DNA from: Actinomycetota bacterium
GTDB taxonomy: Bacteria; Actinomycetota; Actinomycetes; S36-B12; UBA5976
Length of the DNA: 64,000 nt
Assembly (NCBI GenBank): GCA_026392515.1
Contig: JAPLBY010000033.1
Location: 62,001 to 126,000, forward strand
Reading direction: 5' to 3'
The translations under genes were made by a program, and so were the position numbers. Below the pieces are notes generated by a model. It worked only from the letters and a program-made list of their open reading frames with translations, searched no databases and was not told where the DNA came from. Positions 41,333 through 52,047 of the stretch are shown one piece after another. The number at the start of each line of letters is the position of its first letter. Positions within the stretch are counted from its first letter, which is position 1.

Positions 41333-42220
41333 CTACAAAACTTGAAGTGCGATCATTCCGGGATACAGCGCTACCGCAACGATCATTGGTAAAATTAGGA
41401 ACACAACGGGAAGCATCATTGAAGTCTCTTTATGTCCCGCTAAAACCAGCAACATGCGCATTTGATGAGCGCGCGCATCAGCAGCTTGAGCACGTAGTAC
41501 CTGCACAAGAGGTGTACCCCGTTCAAGTGCTAATTCCAAGGAATGTGTTGCTCTAGTAAGTGGCTGAGATTCGATTTGATTACTCATTTGATTAAGAGCT
41601 GGTACCAATCCATCACCTGAATTCACTGAATAAACAACCTTTCCTAATTCCTTGACGAGCGGACCGGTACAGGATTTCGAAATTCTTCGAAGCGCAAGCA
41701 GAACTGGCTCTCCCGCCGAGACGGCAAATGCCAGGAGGTCAAGTACTGCCGGCAGTTGCTCTTCAATGCTTAGGCGACGTTTATTTGCTTGGCTTGCTAG
41801 ATTCCACTTGGCATACCAACCGCCGGCAATGAATGCACCAAGGATTAATGCGAAGGCAAACACTGGAGATAAACCTTTTCCAGAGCTAAGTCGAAGTAAT
41901 GACCACCCAATAGCAAGCAGCATCGAGTACCCAGCAAACGTGATCTGCTTGTGGCGGAAACCAGTTAACGTAAATTCACTTTCCGATTGCCGAAGCCACT
42001 TGGAGATGTCCTCGTTTTTGCTCCAAGGTGACCAGCTACGCGAAGTAAGCAAATCATTAATTGCTGCCAATGCCTGTTGTGTTAAATTCTGTGACTTGGT
42101 TGAGCCCATTCCGACATAAGGCGATATCTGGTCGCTCATACTTAGTCTTGGTTGCCGCAATACATTTGCACACAACACCACACCGGTTGCAAAAAGCAGA
42201 CCTAATAGAAATCCGCTCAT
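41333..42220 (-). CDS. Type II secretion F-domain protein (TadC-like)
   Basis: EEQLPAVLDLLAFAVSAGEPVLLALRRIS ... HQMRMLLVLAGHKETSMMLPVVFLILPMIVAVALYPGM; start at M27 of supplied ORF, overlapping tadB stop. Confidence 0.88.
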   Translation of the reverse strand: MSGFLLGLLFATGVVLCANVLRQPRLSMSDQISPYVGMGSTKSQNLTQQALAAINDLLTSRSWSPWSKNEDISKWLRQSESEFTLTGFRHKQITFAGYSMLLAIGWSLLRLSSGKGLSPVFAFALILGAFIAGGWYAKWNLASQANKRRLSIEEQLPAVLDLLAFAVSAGEPVLLALRRISKSCTGPLVKELGKVVYSVNSGDGLVPALNQMSNQIESQPLTRATHSLELALERGTPLVQVLRAQAADARAHQMRMLLVLAGHKETSMMLPVVFLILPMIVAVALYPGMIALQVL

Positions 42221-42894
42221 GCCAGAAGTCTTTTCTCTTTTGGAAGTTCCGCAAGCTTCATCATTGCTACATAGGCGAACACGGAAATTACTGCGCACGC
42301 CGCCAGCATCCGAAGTCCACTAGCTGAAATGTATACATTTGCCGCGGTGTCCCGGGTCGATAGAACTAATGCCGTAACCCAAGGCGCCGCTACTGCGAGT
42401 TTGGCTCCGTTAACAGTCCAACTTTGTCGAGCAACAATTTCACCACGAAGTACTAGCTCCTCCCGCATAACTTCCGATAGCGTGCGTAGCAATACTCCAA
42501 GATCAGCACCTCCAACCTCATGAGCAATTTGAAGAGATGCAACAAACTTGTCAGCCTGTGGTTCTTCTAGATTTTGCGCTATTAGATTCAGCCCGGCATT
42601 GAAATCCCCAGTTGCTTGATACTGATCTCGGCACATTTGAAAAGCGGGCCGAAGTTGCTCTGGACCAGAATTACAAAGCTCGATCACGGCTTGTGGCAAT
42701 GAAAGTCCGGCCCGAATTGCTGATGCTAAATCATCTACTACGTCTGGCCAGAGGTCAGCTGGAACTTTCTTACTCTTCATTTGAAGTTTGCGTCTTCCGT
42801 GCATCTTGAATTTCCGAAGTCGCATTGGTTCCCGAATCGCACCCCAAGTCAGAATTATTCCAATTGCGCTGAGTAGTCCGACGATTAAACCCAT
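42217..42894 (-). CDS. Type II secretion F-domain protein (TadB-like)
   Basis: WPDVVDDLASAIRAGLSLPQAVIELCNSGPEQL ... EVGGADLGVLLRTLSEVMREE. Confidence 0.88.
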   Translation of the reverse strand: MGLIVGLLSAIGIILTWGAIREPMRLRKFKMHGRRKLQMKSKKVPADLWPDVVDDLASAIRAGLSLPQAVIELCNSGPEQLRPAFQMCRDQYQATGDFNAGLNLIAQNLEEPQADKFVASLQIAHEVGGADLGVLLRTLSEVMREELVLRGEIVARQSWTVNGAKLAVAAPWVTALVLSTRDTAANVYISASGLRMLAACAVISVFAYVAMMKLAELPKEKRLLA

Positions 42895-44105
42895 CGTGAT
42901 GCACCAACCAAACTTGTTACATCGATGTTGTTGGCTTGGAAACGATCAAGCCTTCCTGGAAATATTCCTTGTGGCTCGAGCCGTTCATTTTGAAAGCTAA
43001 AGATATCCCCGGTCTCAATACTGTTACCTTCGACCCGCCCCGTTACAGAAGTGATCTGTTGAACTCTGCGAGTACCATCAGCTCTCAATGCGGTGTGGAC
43101 CACAATATCGACAACCGAAGCTACAGTCGGAACCACAAACTCTGCAGAGACATTGCTGCCCGCAAGCATCGGCAGCAGGCACAATTTGGAGATAGCTTCG
43201 CGCGAACCATTTGCATGCAATGAACACATGCTTGGCATTCCGGCATTCATTGCAACCAAAAGATCAAGCGCTTCTTCTTGCCGCACTTCACCTACAACCA
43301 ATCGAGATGGTCGCATGCGCAATGCCTCTTTAATTAACCGGCGCAAGGGAATCTCGCCGGTTCCTTCTAGGCTTGCTTGTCGCGTCTGCAATGCCACCCA
43401 ATCTGGACTGGCTAGCTGCAATTCAAAAACTTCTTCGCAAGTGATAATTCGCTCACTCGAGGGTGCGCTGTTTAGAAGTGCATTCATCAAAGTGGTCTTA
43501 CCTGCTTGAGTGGCTCCGGCAACAACAATATTCAAACCCGAAACTACACACGCTTGTAAGAATGCAGCGGCCTGACCGGTCAAAGTTCCAACCGAAACTA
43601 AGGCTTCTAAAGATTTAGCGCCCATTATGAATTTACGGATGTTGACTGACCAATGCTTTCGAGTGATATCAGGTATCGCCACATGAAGTCTTGAGCCATC
43701 TGGCAAAGTGGCGTCCACAAATGGGTTGGAAAGATCTACCCGACGACCCGAAGAAGCAAGCATTCGTTCTACTAAGCCACGAACTTCAACATCACTAAGG
43801 ATCACGCTAGTGAGTTCACTTTTGCCATTCCTGGCAACAAAAATTCGACCAGGTTCGTTTATCCAAATTTCTTCAACACTTGGATCATCTAGCAGTGGTT
43901 GAAGTAGGCCAAATCCAGAGATGTGGTTAGCGATCTGTTCAACAAGTACTTGTGGGGACTCATGATCAGATGCAACACTTGTTGATTGAGACAAAATGTC
44001 TTCAACCATGTGACGTAACTCGATTACTTCTTCATGCGGGCTGATCCCCCCAGTCCGAACCCGCGTTCGAACTTCTTGAATCACTTCACCTACTGCACCT
44101 GACAT
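42885..44105 (-). CDS. CpaF/TadA secretion ATPase
   Basis: PLLDDPSVEEIWINEPGRIFVARNGKSE, VVAGATQAGKTTLMNALLNSAPSSERIITCEEVFELQL, MRPSRLVVGEVRQEEALDLLVAMNAGMPSMCSLHANGSREA. Confidence 0.95.
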   Translation of the reverse strand: MSGAVGEVIQEVRTRVRTGGISPHEEVIELRHMVEDILSQSTSVASDHESPQVLVEQIANHISGFGLLQPLLDDPSVEEIWINEPGRIFVARNGKSELTSVILSDVEVRGLVERMLASSGRRVDLSNPFVDATLPDGSRLHVAIPDITRKHWSVNIRKFIMGAKSLEALVSVGTLTGQAAAFLQACVVSGLNIVVAGATQAGKTTLMNALLNSAPSSERIITCEEVFELQLASPDWVALQTRQASLEGTGEIPLRRLIKEALRMRPSRLVVGEVRQEEALDLLVAMNAGMPSMCSLHANGSREAISKLCLLPMLAGSNVSAEFVVPTVASVVDIVVHTALRADGTRRVQQITSVTGRVEGNSIETGDIFSFQNERLEPQGIFPGRLDRFQANNIDVTSLVGASRWV

Positions 44106-44220
44106 GAGCTCCCCCGTTGCTAGGACTTGGTATGAATCAAGTCGTTGCTTTTACTCGGGCCAAGCCGAGTCATTGAAGAGTATGTCGGTTTGGAAAATGC
44201 GGAAATCCAAAATTGGATTC

Positions 44221-44289
44221 TGTGGATAACGAAACAAGGGAGGTGGTTTCCGGCTGAAAGATTAAGAGATTCTTGAGACGTTATCCACA
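44221..44289. promoter_or_regulatory. Pair of inverted DnaA-box-like sites upstream of tadA
   Basis: TGTGGATAACG (44221-44231) and CGTTATCCACA (44279-44289): 11-bp perfect inverted repeat, each containing exact TTATCCACA. Confidence 0.6.
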
Positions 44290-44326
44290 ACTATTTAGAA
44301 GTCCTTGCGGCCGAAAATCTATTTGA

Positions 44327-44965
44327 CTATGCAGCTTTTCGGTTGTGCATCCAGCTGCGAATACCAGCAACGATGGATCCAATAATGAAGAATGCAGCAA
44401 TTGCGTAAGAGCCAGTCTTGACGGCTGGGATTGTGGCTGCGTAATAACCCGCAAGAGTTAGGCCAACGCCCCAAGCAATAGCGCCTACAAAGTTTGCGCT
44501 CAAGAACTTGTAGTAATTCATGCGGGAGATGCCTGCGATTGCTGGAATCAGCACTCGAGCCCAAGGCATGAAACGTGCTACAACAACTGCCCACCAGCCA
44601 AGTTCGGCATAGAACTTTTCTGACTTAACAATCGCGGACTTTAACTTTGGTCCTTGATGTTTATCTAAATATGGGCGGCCAAAATGTCGACCCAAAACAA
44701 AGCCAGTTTGATCGCCAACGAATGCTGCCAGGCCAATTCCAATCGTTAGCACCCAAATGTTGACTGAGTCACTGGTTGCAGCAAGAACGCCAGAGGCAAA
44801 GATAAGCGAGTCACCTGTGATGAATGGGATGAATGCCCCAATCAATAATCCGGTGCCGGCAAATACCAATCCCCAGACAATTAAGTAGAACAAAATGGCA
44901 CCGTAACTATTTAGCCAGTCTGTAACCTGCGATGTTAAAGCTGCAGACAGAAGTACGGTTTCCAT
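44327..44965 (-). CDS. DedA family (SNARE-associated) membrane protein
   Basis: IPFITGDSLIFASGVLA, GDQTGFVLGRHFGRPYL, WWAVVVARFMPWARVLIPAIAGISRMNYYKFL. Confidence 0.94.
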   Translation of the reverse strand: METVLLSAALTSQVTDWLNSYGAILFYLIVWGLVFAGTGLLIGAFIPFITGDSLIFASGVLAATSDSVNIWVLTIGIGLAAFVGDQTGFVLGRHFGRPYLDKHQGPKLKSAIVKSEKFYAELGWWAVVVARFMPWARVLIPAIAGISRMNYYKFLSANFVGAIAWGVGLTLAGYYAATIPAVKTGSYAIAAFFIIGSIVAGIRSWMHNRKAA

Positions 44966-45016
44966 GCTTAAACCCTACTTTGGTGCTTAAAAAGTCACAC
45001 ACCGAGATCGAGTGAT

Positions 45017-48000
45017 TTAACTCGCCCCTTGACCAGCAAGTGTGCGAATTGCGCGCAATGCAACCGAAAGTGTTGCAAGATCATTTTGCTCACTGTGAGC
45101 AATCTCATTAAGAGTTGCTCTGGTGCGGGCAACGCCCTCGGCAAACTTGGCTTCCCACTGGCTGATTCGAACATCGATCGAATCTGAATCCTTTGTTGCT
45201 TGAACCACTCGGGATGTTAACGCAGCCAAGGCAACGTAAAGATCACTTCGCAGGGCAGAACGTGCATAAGCGGTCCAGCGGTCATCTCTGGCTAGGGCTG
45301 ATATATGGAACAGCATTCGGTCGATGTCGTATCGCTCACTCAATGCAAAATAAAGTTCAGCAACAACTTCTGCGCTGGAATTCTGGCGATTCGCGATTTC
45401 AATAACATCAAGCAGCGAGAACTCATCCAGGAAACTTCCAGTACGAATTGCCAATTCAGCTGGTACGCCCTGTGCCTGATACTTTTTCGCAATACCCTTT
45501 GCTCGCTCGCGCTCGACGCCACGAAGCAGTCCCGGGATTGAATTTGTTAGCTTCGCAACGGTTGGTGCAAACTTGGCAATTTCTTCTTCCACATTCAAGC
45601 GACCGCCACGTGATTGCAAGAACCAGCGCGTTGCGCGATCTAGTAGGCGTCGTGATTCAAGGAATAACTCAGTCTGGCAATCCGTTGAAACTTTGCCATC
45701 TAGGTTTTCCAGATCAGACCAAAGCTGGTTTAGGCCAAACACATCTCGCGAAACCACAAAGGCGCGCAAGATTTCTGAAGTTCCCGCGCCACTTTCTTCA
45801 GCTGCGCGCCAGGCATATGTAATGCCGCCACGATTGACCATGTCATTGACCATGACGGTTGAAATGATTTCCTTGCGCAATGGATGTGAGGCCATCAAGT
45901 CTGCATGCTTAACACGCAAATCTGACGGAAAATACTTATTCAATATTTCCTGGCACCAAGGCTCGTTGACGATTTCATCACTGGCGCGATCCCGAGTTAG
46001 ATCAATCTTGACGTAAGCCATCAGCACGGAAAGTTCCGGTGAGGTTATTCCTTGACCTTGAGCATGCAAGGCATCAAGTTGAGAATCTGTTGGTAAATAT
46101 TCAATAGCTCGATTCAAGTGACCATTTGATTCAAGCGATTGCATCAAGCGCTTATGAACTCGAAGCATTACTGGAGCCTGGAACCTGGCTTGTTCCAAAA
46201 TCAGATTCTGTTCGTAATTATCGCGCAGAACTAATTCGCCAACTTCGTCAGTCATAACAGCTAGCTGCTTGTTGCGGTCTTCCACGCTCAAACTTCCAGC
46301 AGTAACAGCTTGGTCGAGCAAAATCTTGATGTTTACTTCATGATCGGAAGTATCAACGCCAGCCGAGTTATCAATCGCATCGGTGTTTAGCTTTACCCCA
46401 GCGTGCGCAGCTTCAATGCGACCAAGTTGAGTAGCACCTAAGTTGCCACCTTCACCGAGAACGCGAGCTCTGATGTCACTTCCGTTAATTCGGATTGCAT
46501 CATTTGCCTTGTCACCAACTTGCGCGTGCGTTTCAGAAGTTGCCTTGATGTAGGTGCCAATTCCACCATTCCAAAGCAGATCTACCGGAGCCAAAAGAAT
46601 CATGGTCAGAAGTTCATTAGGTGTAACGCTGGTAACTTCAGGATCGATGCCAAGAGCCGTCTTTGCCTCAGCAGTTAAGTCAATTGATTTGACGCTGCGA
46701 GGGTAAATGCCACCACCCTTGCTGATGAGTTTGACGTTGTAATCTTCCCAAGATGATCTCGGCAAACTAAACATGCGATGCCGCTCAACAAAAGACTTTG
46801 AGGCCTCAGGATTTGGATCGATAAAGATGTGGCGGTGATCAAAAGCCGCAATCAACCTGATGTGTTCGGAAAGCAGCATGCCGTTTCCAAATACGTCGCC
46901 ACTCATGTCACCAACGCCGACCACGGTGAAATCCTGAGTCTGCGTGTTTACACCAAGCTCAAGGAAGTGACGCTTAACGGATTCCCATGCACCCTTGGCT
47001 GTAATACCCATGACCTTGTGGTCATATCCAACTGATCCACCGGAAGCAAACGCATCGCCCATCCAGAATCCACGATCAACTGAGATCTTGTTTGCGATGT
47101 CAGAAAAAGTTGCAGTGCCCTTATCGGCAGCAACAACTAGGTACGGATCGTCAACGTCATGGCGAACCACGCGCTGTGGTGGAACAACCTTTGCATTAAC
47201 TAAGTTGTCTGTGACATCAAGCAGCGCACCAATAAACATCTGGTAACAAGCAATGCCTTCAGCTAACCAAGCGTCACGATCACTTGGCTCTGGCCCTCGC
47301 TTAAGGACGAAGCCACCCTTGGCTCCACTAGGAACAATCACAGTGTTCTTAACCATTTGCGCTTTTACTAAGCCAAGGATTTCAGTGCGGAAATCTTCCT
47401 GTCGATCTGACCAGCGAAGTCCGCCACGTGCAACTGAGGCAAAGCGCAAGTGCACGCCTTCAACTCGTGGTGAGAATACCCAGATTTCAAATTTAGGAAG
47501 TGGCAATGGCAAGTCAGGAACCATACTTGGATCCAACTTGAAGGCCATAACCTGCGGATAGTTACCTTCAGCATCTAACTGGTAAACATTTGTGCGCAAC
47601 GTCGCTGAGACCAAAGCAATGCTGGATCGCATAATTCGGTCATGATCCAAACTGGCAACCGCGTCAAGGGCATCATCAATCTTGTTTACTAATTGCTTTT
47701 GCTTAGCATCCCGATCTTGCTCAAGTTCCGGATCAAATCGCACAGCAAACAATTGAACGAGCAGCTGAACGATGTTTATATTCGACAGCAAAACTTGTTG
47801 CAGGTAGCCCTGACTAAATGGTGTGCCGGCCTGGCGCAAGTAAGCCGCATAAGCGCGAATGATTCCAACATTTCGAGCCGAAAGTCCTGCTTGAATTACT
47901 AAGGCGTTAAACGGATCGCTATCGACTTCCCCATGCCAAGTTGCCATGAAGGTGCTGCAGAATCGTTCCGACAAAGAATCTTGTTCTGGTGCCTTCGAGT

Positions 48001-49894
48001 CATCAAAGCGCAGACCGAAGTCATAGACCCAAGCAACTGGGTGACCTTTTCGGCGAAGGTCATAAGCACGCTCATCGATAACTTCAACGCCAAGATCGTG
48101 AAGCATCGGAAGTACTGCGGAAAGTGTTATCGCACTATCCACTCGGTAAATTGTGAAGCGCCTTGTGCCATCTTCTGGGGATTCCGGCGTATACATAGAA
48201 ACCTTGATGGCTCCAGGTGCTTGAGACTCAAGTGACTCGATGATCTTTAAGTGTGAAACTGCATTACCTGCCGGCACATCTTCTTTGAATGACTCTGGGA
48301 AGGAATCAGTCCAAGTTCGAAGAAGTCTTGCAGAGTCCTCTTCGCCAACTTGTTCAACAAGAGATTCAGCGAAATCGTCTTCCCAGAATCGAGTGGCATC
48401 GGCAAGATCAACTTCGAGCTGCTCTAGATCAATATCTGGAATGTCTTTGCCAAGTGGTTTGCGAATTACAAAATGAAGACGAGCCAAAACAGATTCTGAA
48501 ACTCGAGCTGTGTGATCAATTGAAGTTGCGCCGTAGGCAGCTAACAAAATCGCTTCCATGCGTAGTCGAACTTCAGTGGTGTAACGATCGCGTGGGAAGT
48601 AGACCAAGGCCGAAACATAGCGACCGAATACTTCAGTGCGAGTAAAGACCCGGACCTGGCGACGCTCTTGAAGTTGTAGGACTCGACGAGCTACATCTTC
48701 CAATTCCTCAGGTGCAATTTGGAACATTTCATCGCGTGGATACGTTTCCAAGAACTGCATTAAGTCTTTACCGCTATGGGAATCGCGGCCTAATGCCATC
48801 GACGCAGTTACATCCGCGACCTTGCTCGAAAGAACTGGAATGTTATTTACCGACTGGTTGTAAGCCGCAGATGAGAACAAGCCTAAGAATCTATGCTCGC
48901 CAATTTGTTTGCCAGAGGAATCTACTTGGCGAATGCCAACGTAATCCAAATAAACCGGACGATGAACGGTTGAACGCATCTTGGCTTTTGTGACGATCAT
49001 TAGCGATGACATCGAAGAGTGATCTTGGTCGTCTTCACTTAAGTAGCTGCCACTTGTTGCATCCCGAAGCGTGCCTAGGCCTGCCCCAGTAACACTGGCC
49101 AAGACGTTCTTAGAAAGTGCGTATTTGGAATAGCCAATAAACGTGAAGTGATTATCCGTTAGCCAGCTCAAGAATTCGATTGCTTCTCGGCGCTCTCGGT
49201 CACTGACTCCGGCTGCGGCTTCAATTTCAGAAATAACTTCATCTAGTTTGACTTGCATTGCTGGCCAGTCTTCAACGGTTGCGCGCACGTCAGAAAGAAC
49301 TTGCTGAATTCTGGATTCAATTGTTGCTAAGTCTGCTGAATCAGATTCGCGATCAATCTCGACGCTGATCCAAGATTCTTGTATTGCACCATCTGGCGCA
49401 GACTCACCTGGCAAAACATCGCGATTTAGAATTTCAATTAGTTCACCTTGCACATCGCGCTTGACCCAAAACCGTGGATGGATTACAACTCGGATTGAAC
49501 GCCCTTGCTGAGAAATTTCAGCTGAAACAGAATCAACCAAGAACGGCATGTCATCAGTAACAACTTGAACGACGCTGTGGAGTGACTGCCAGCCTTGTGC
49601 ATCCAAGCTTGGAGAAAGTGCCTGAACTTTGGAAATGCCAGGTGTTCGACTTTGACCTAAGGCAACGTGTGACTTGATTAAACCTTCTAGGTCACGAACT
49701 TCAGTTCCTACAAGATCTTCCGGAGCGACTAAGTCAAAGTAGCGAGATACGACGGAACTTAGGTCTTTGGAAATTGACTTTTCTACTCGTGAAATTAACT
49801 CGTCACGCGCCTCTTCTAAACGGCGCGAACCACGCGAGGTTACCGACACTTTAAAAAGCCTCCTGGGGTCACACTCGGCGCGTGAACACCTCAT
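45017..49894 (-). CDS. gdh: Large NAD-specific glutamate dehydrogenase (about 180 kDa class)
   Basis: 1625 aa; RFASVARGGLRWSDRQEDFRTEILGLVKAQMVKNTVIVPSGAKGGFVLK, GVGDMSGDVFGNGMLLS, FIDPNPEASKSFVERHRMF. Confidence 0.96.
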   Translation of the reverse strand: MRCSRAECDPRRLFKVSVTSRGSRRLEEARDELISRVEKSISKDLSSVVSRYFDLVAPEDLVGTEVRDLEGLIKSHVALGQSRTPGISKVQALSPSLDAQGWQSLHSVVQVVTDDMPFLVDSVSAEISQQGRSIRVVIHPRFWVKRDVQGELIEILNRDVLPGESAPDGAIQESWISVEIDRESDSADLATIESRIQQVLSDVRATVEDWPAMQVKLDEVISEIEAAAGVSDRERREAIEFLSWLTDNHFTFIGYSKYALSKNVLASVTGAGLGTLRDATSGSYLSEDDQDHSSMSSLMIVTKAKMRSTVHRPVYLDYVGIRQVDSSGKQIGEHRFLGLFSSAAYNQSVNNIPVLSSKVADVTASMALGRDSHSGKDLMQFLETYPRDEMFQIAPEELEDVARRVLQLQERRQVRVFTRTEVFGRYVSALVYFPRDRYTTEVRLRMEAILLAAYGATSIDHTARVSESVLARLHFVIRKPLGKDIPDIDLEQLEVDLADATRFWEDDFAESLVEQVGEEDSARLLRTWTDSFPESFKEDVPAGNAVSHLKIIESLESQAPGAIKVSMYTPESPEDGTRRFTIYRVDSAITLSAVLPMLHDLGVEVIDERAYDLRRKGHPVAWVYDFGLRFDDSKAPEQDSLSERFCSTFMATWHGEVDSDPFNALVIQAGLSARNVGIIRAYAAYLRQAGTPFSQGYLQQVLLSNINIVQLLVQLFAVRFDPELEQDRDAKQKQLVNKIDDALDAVASLDHDRIMRSSIALVSATLRTNVYQLDAEGNYPQVMAFKLDPSMVPDLPLPLPKFEIWVFSPRVEGVHLRFASVARGGLRWSDRQEDFRTEILGLVKAQMVKNTVIVPSGAKGGFVLKRGPEPSDRDAWLAEGIACYQMFIGALLDVTDNLVNAKVVPPQRVVRHDVDDPYLVVAADKGTATFSDIANKISVDRGFWMGDAFASGGSVGYDHKVMGITAKGAWESVKRHFLELGVNTQTQDFTVVGVGDMSGDVFGNGMLLSEHIRLIAAFDHRHIFIDPNPEASKSFVERHRMFSLPRSSWEDYNVKLISKGGGIYPRSVKSIDLTAEAKTALGIDPEVTSVTPNELLTMILLAPVDLLWNGGIGTYIKATSETHAQVGDKANDAIRINGSDIRARVLGEGGNLGATQLGRIEAAHAGVKLNTDAIDNSAGVDTSDHEVNIKILLDQAVTAGSLSVEDRNKQLAVMTDEVGELVLRDNYEQNLILEQARFQAPVMLRVHKRLMQSLESNGHLNRAIEYLPTDSQLDALHAQGQGITSPELSVLMAYVKIDLTRDRASDEIVNEPWCQEILNKYFPSDLRVKHADLMASHPLRKEIISTVMVNDMVNRGGITYAWRAAEESGAGTSEILRAFVVSRDVFGLNQLWSDLENLDGKVSTDCQTELFLESRRLLDRATRWFLQSRGGRLNVEEEIAKFAPTVAKLTNSIPGLLRGVERERAKGIAKKYQAQGVPAELAIRTGSFLDEFSLLDVIEIANRQNSSAEVVAELYFALSERYDIDRMLFHISALARDDRWTAYARSALRSDLYVALAALTSRVVQATKDSDSIDVRISQWEAKFAEGVARTRATLNEIAHSEQNDLATLSVALRAIRTLAGQGAS

Positions 49895-49930
49895 AACCCT
49901 ACCAATTCAAGGACTGCTCTAGATTGGGGT

Positions 49931-51148
49931 GTGAGCATTTCTTGGCTACAAAGCCCCGAAGGACAGGCAGTAATCCACGCTGCCAGAGGCTACTCAGAAC
50001 CCCTAACTGCGATCCCGGCGCTCCGAAAGCAGTTTTCCGAAATAACTCCCGAATCAATTTCACAAGCCTTCAGCCAAGCCCAGATGCAGCATCGGTTAGA
50101 AGCACGCTGGGGGCAATCTGCTGCCGAGTTATTGCTGACCGAGGATGGAATCAGTCAAGCTACTAGACCTGTAGTTGCTCAGTACCGCGCCGGATTCATC
50201 GCAAATAAATTTGGTGCTAATGCCCAAGTTTTAGATCTGACTTGTGGCTTGGGTTTTGATGCTCGAGAGTTTGCTCGTGCTGGATTGCGAGTTACAGGTG
50301 TTGAGATTGATTCAGAAATAGCAGAGTATGCCCGGCATAATCTCAAGGAATTTGGCGTTAGCGTTCATTGCGCTGATGCAAACGCCTTTGCAATTCCAAG
50401 TGATGTGGATGTTGTCTTCGTTGATCCAGCCCGTCGTGATCCAAATGCTGCAAAAGATTCAATGGGAAACACCAAGCGAATTTTTGATCCCACACAATGG
50501 TCTCCCAACTGGGAAATGATTAATGAGATTGCAACGGCTCATCCTGTGATCGCAAAAGTCGCACCTGGAATAGACAAAGCTGAACTCTCTAATTGGGATG
50601 CGCGGTGGATCAGTTCTGATGGCGACTTAGTTGAATGTTTTCTAAGTAGCACAGGATCTGGGATTCGGGCTGCAGTTTTGCTCGACTCAGCAAATAATTC
50701 AACTGTCGAAATCTTGGGTGATGAGACAACTAAGACAAAGGCACTGGGTAGCTTCTTGGTGATTCCAGATCCCGCCTTGATTCGCGCCAGTGCACTGGAT
50801 GCAGTCGCCTCGCTATGCAACGGTGGATTAGTAAATGAACACATCGCTTGGTTGACTTCAGATGACACCGTTGCAATATCCAAGCTGGCTAACCAATCAC
50901 CGAGTTTTGCTAGTGTTTTGAAAATCGAATCGCATTTCAAGTTTTCGGAAAAGCAATTAGTCGCAAATCTTAAAGATGTCACTGCATCGGGTGTCACCAT
51001 AATGACCAGAGGAATGCAACTAGATGTTGAAGCGATTCGCAAGCTGGCAGTGAAAGCAGCTACAAGTGGTGGTCAAGAATTGATTATTGCGATCTATCGA
51101 GATGACGCAGGGCCACAAGCCTTAATCTGTCGACGTTACCTAAGTTGA
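49931..51148 (+). CDS. Class I SAM-dependent methyltransferase, THUMP-like
   Basis: VLDLTCGLGFDAREFARAGLRVTGVEID, VDVVFVDPARRDPNA. Confidence 0.88.
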   Translation: MSISWLQSPEGQAVIHAARGYSEPLTAIPALRKQFSEITPESISQAFSQAQMQHRLEARWGQSAAELLLTEDGISQATRPVVAQYRAGFIANKFGANAQVLDLTCGLGFDAREFARAGLRVTGVEIDSEIAEYARHNLKEFGVSVHCADANAFAIPSDVDVVFVDPARRDPNAAKDSMGNTKRIFDPTQWSPNWEMINEIATAHPVIAKVAPGIDKAELSNWDARWISSDGDLVECFLSSTGSGIRAAVLLDSANNSTVEILGDETTKTKALGSFLVIPDPALIRASALDAVASLCNGGLVNEHIAWLTSDDTVAISKLANQSPSFASVLKIESHFKFSEKQLVANLKDVTASGVTIMTRGMQLDVEAIRKLAVKAATSGGQELIIAIYRDDAGPQALICRRYLS

Positions 51149-52047
51149 GTTAAGTCGCTATCCAGTTGAGTGATTGCATCCGGCCCAAGACCGCAGCACC
51201 CACCAATTAGTAGTGCTCCTGCTTTAACCCATTCGGAAATGATTTGCGATGGGAGTGTGTCATGTCCTTCACCGATCCAGCACATGTTTTTGCCATCCCA
51301 GACTCGGCCAGCGTTTGGATAAACAACTAGTGGAAGTGAGGATTTGGCGGAAAGTTTGCGTAGCAGTGAAGTTACATGCTCGGGCATTGTGCAGTTGACT
51401 CCAATTGCCACGATTGATTCGCAATCCTTAACAATTTCAGCCAAGTGACCAATCCCCTGACCAGCACAAGTTGAGGCACCGTCTTGAGCGCTCATTGTGA
51501 TCCAAGCAGGAATGTGTGGGTAGTCGGCCAGCACTTCAACCAATGCCCGCACTTCATCCAAGTCAGGAATCGTTTCACATGCAAAGAGATCCGGTTTTGC
51601 GCTGGCTAGAACTTCAATGCGTTCCCGGTGAAACTTTACTAAATCTTCATGAGCAACTCCGTAATTACCTACATACTCCTGGCCGCCGCCAAGCACAGCT
51701 CCATACGGACCAACGCTGGCTGCAACCCAAACTTTTTCTGTTGCCTTTACCGCAACTTCTTTGGCAAGTGATATTGATAACCGCATTAAGTCATCGGCTT
51801 GATCTTGCGTCATACCGGTAGCCATGAAGCCCAATCGACTTGCTTGGTATGAAGCAGTGATGATTACTTGCCCACCAGCATCTACGTAATCTTGATGAAC
51901 TTCCGCAATTGCCTCAGGAGCGTCGCGAAGCAACCGAGCTGACCAAAGTTTGTCAGCTAGATTGTGACCACGTTTTTCTAGTTCACCAGAAAGTCCACCA
52001 TCAATTGGCCACGGACCTTTCGCTAACCAACTTGCAAAACTAGTCAC
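51136..52047 (-). CDS. mmuM: Homocysteine S-methyltransferase
   Basis: DGGLSGELEKRGHNL, ITASYQAS, GVNCTMPEHV, zinc GGCCGLGPDAI. Confidence 0.93.
   Translation of the reverse strand: MTSFASWLAKGPWPIDGGLSGELEKRGHNLADKLWSARLLRDAPEAIAEVHQDYVDAGGQVIITASYQASRLGFMATGMTQDQADDLMRLSISLAKEVAVKATEKVWVAASVGPYGAVLGGGQEYVGNYGVAHEDLVKFHRERIEVLASAKPDLFACETIPDLDEVRALVEVLADYPHIPAWITMSAQDGASTCAGQGIGHLAEIVKDCESIVAIGVNCTMPEHVTSLLRKLSAKSSLPLVVYPNAGRVWDGKNMCWIGEGHDTLPSQIISEWVKAGALLIGGCCGLGPDAITQLDSDLTQLR

Noticed and set aside
45193-49000. Many antisense ORFs opposite the large glutamate dehydrogenase
   Set aside because: Shadow ORFs of a long, well-supported coding frame.
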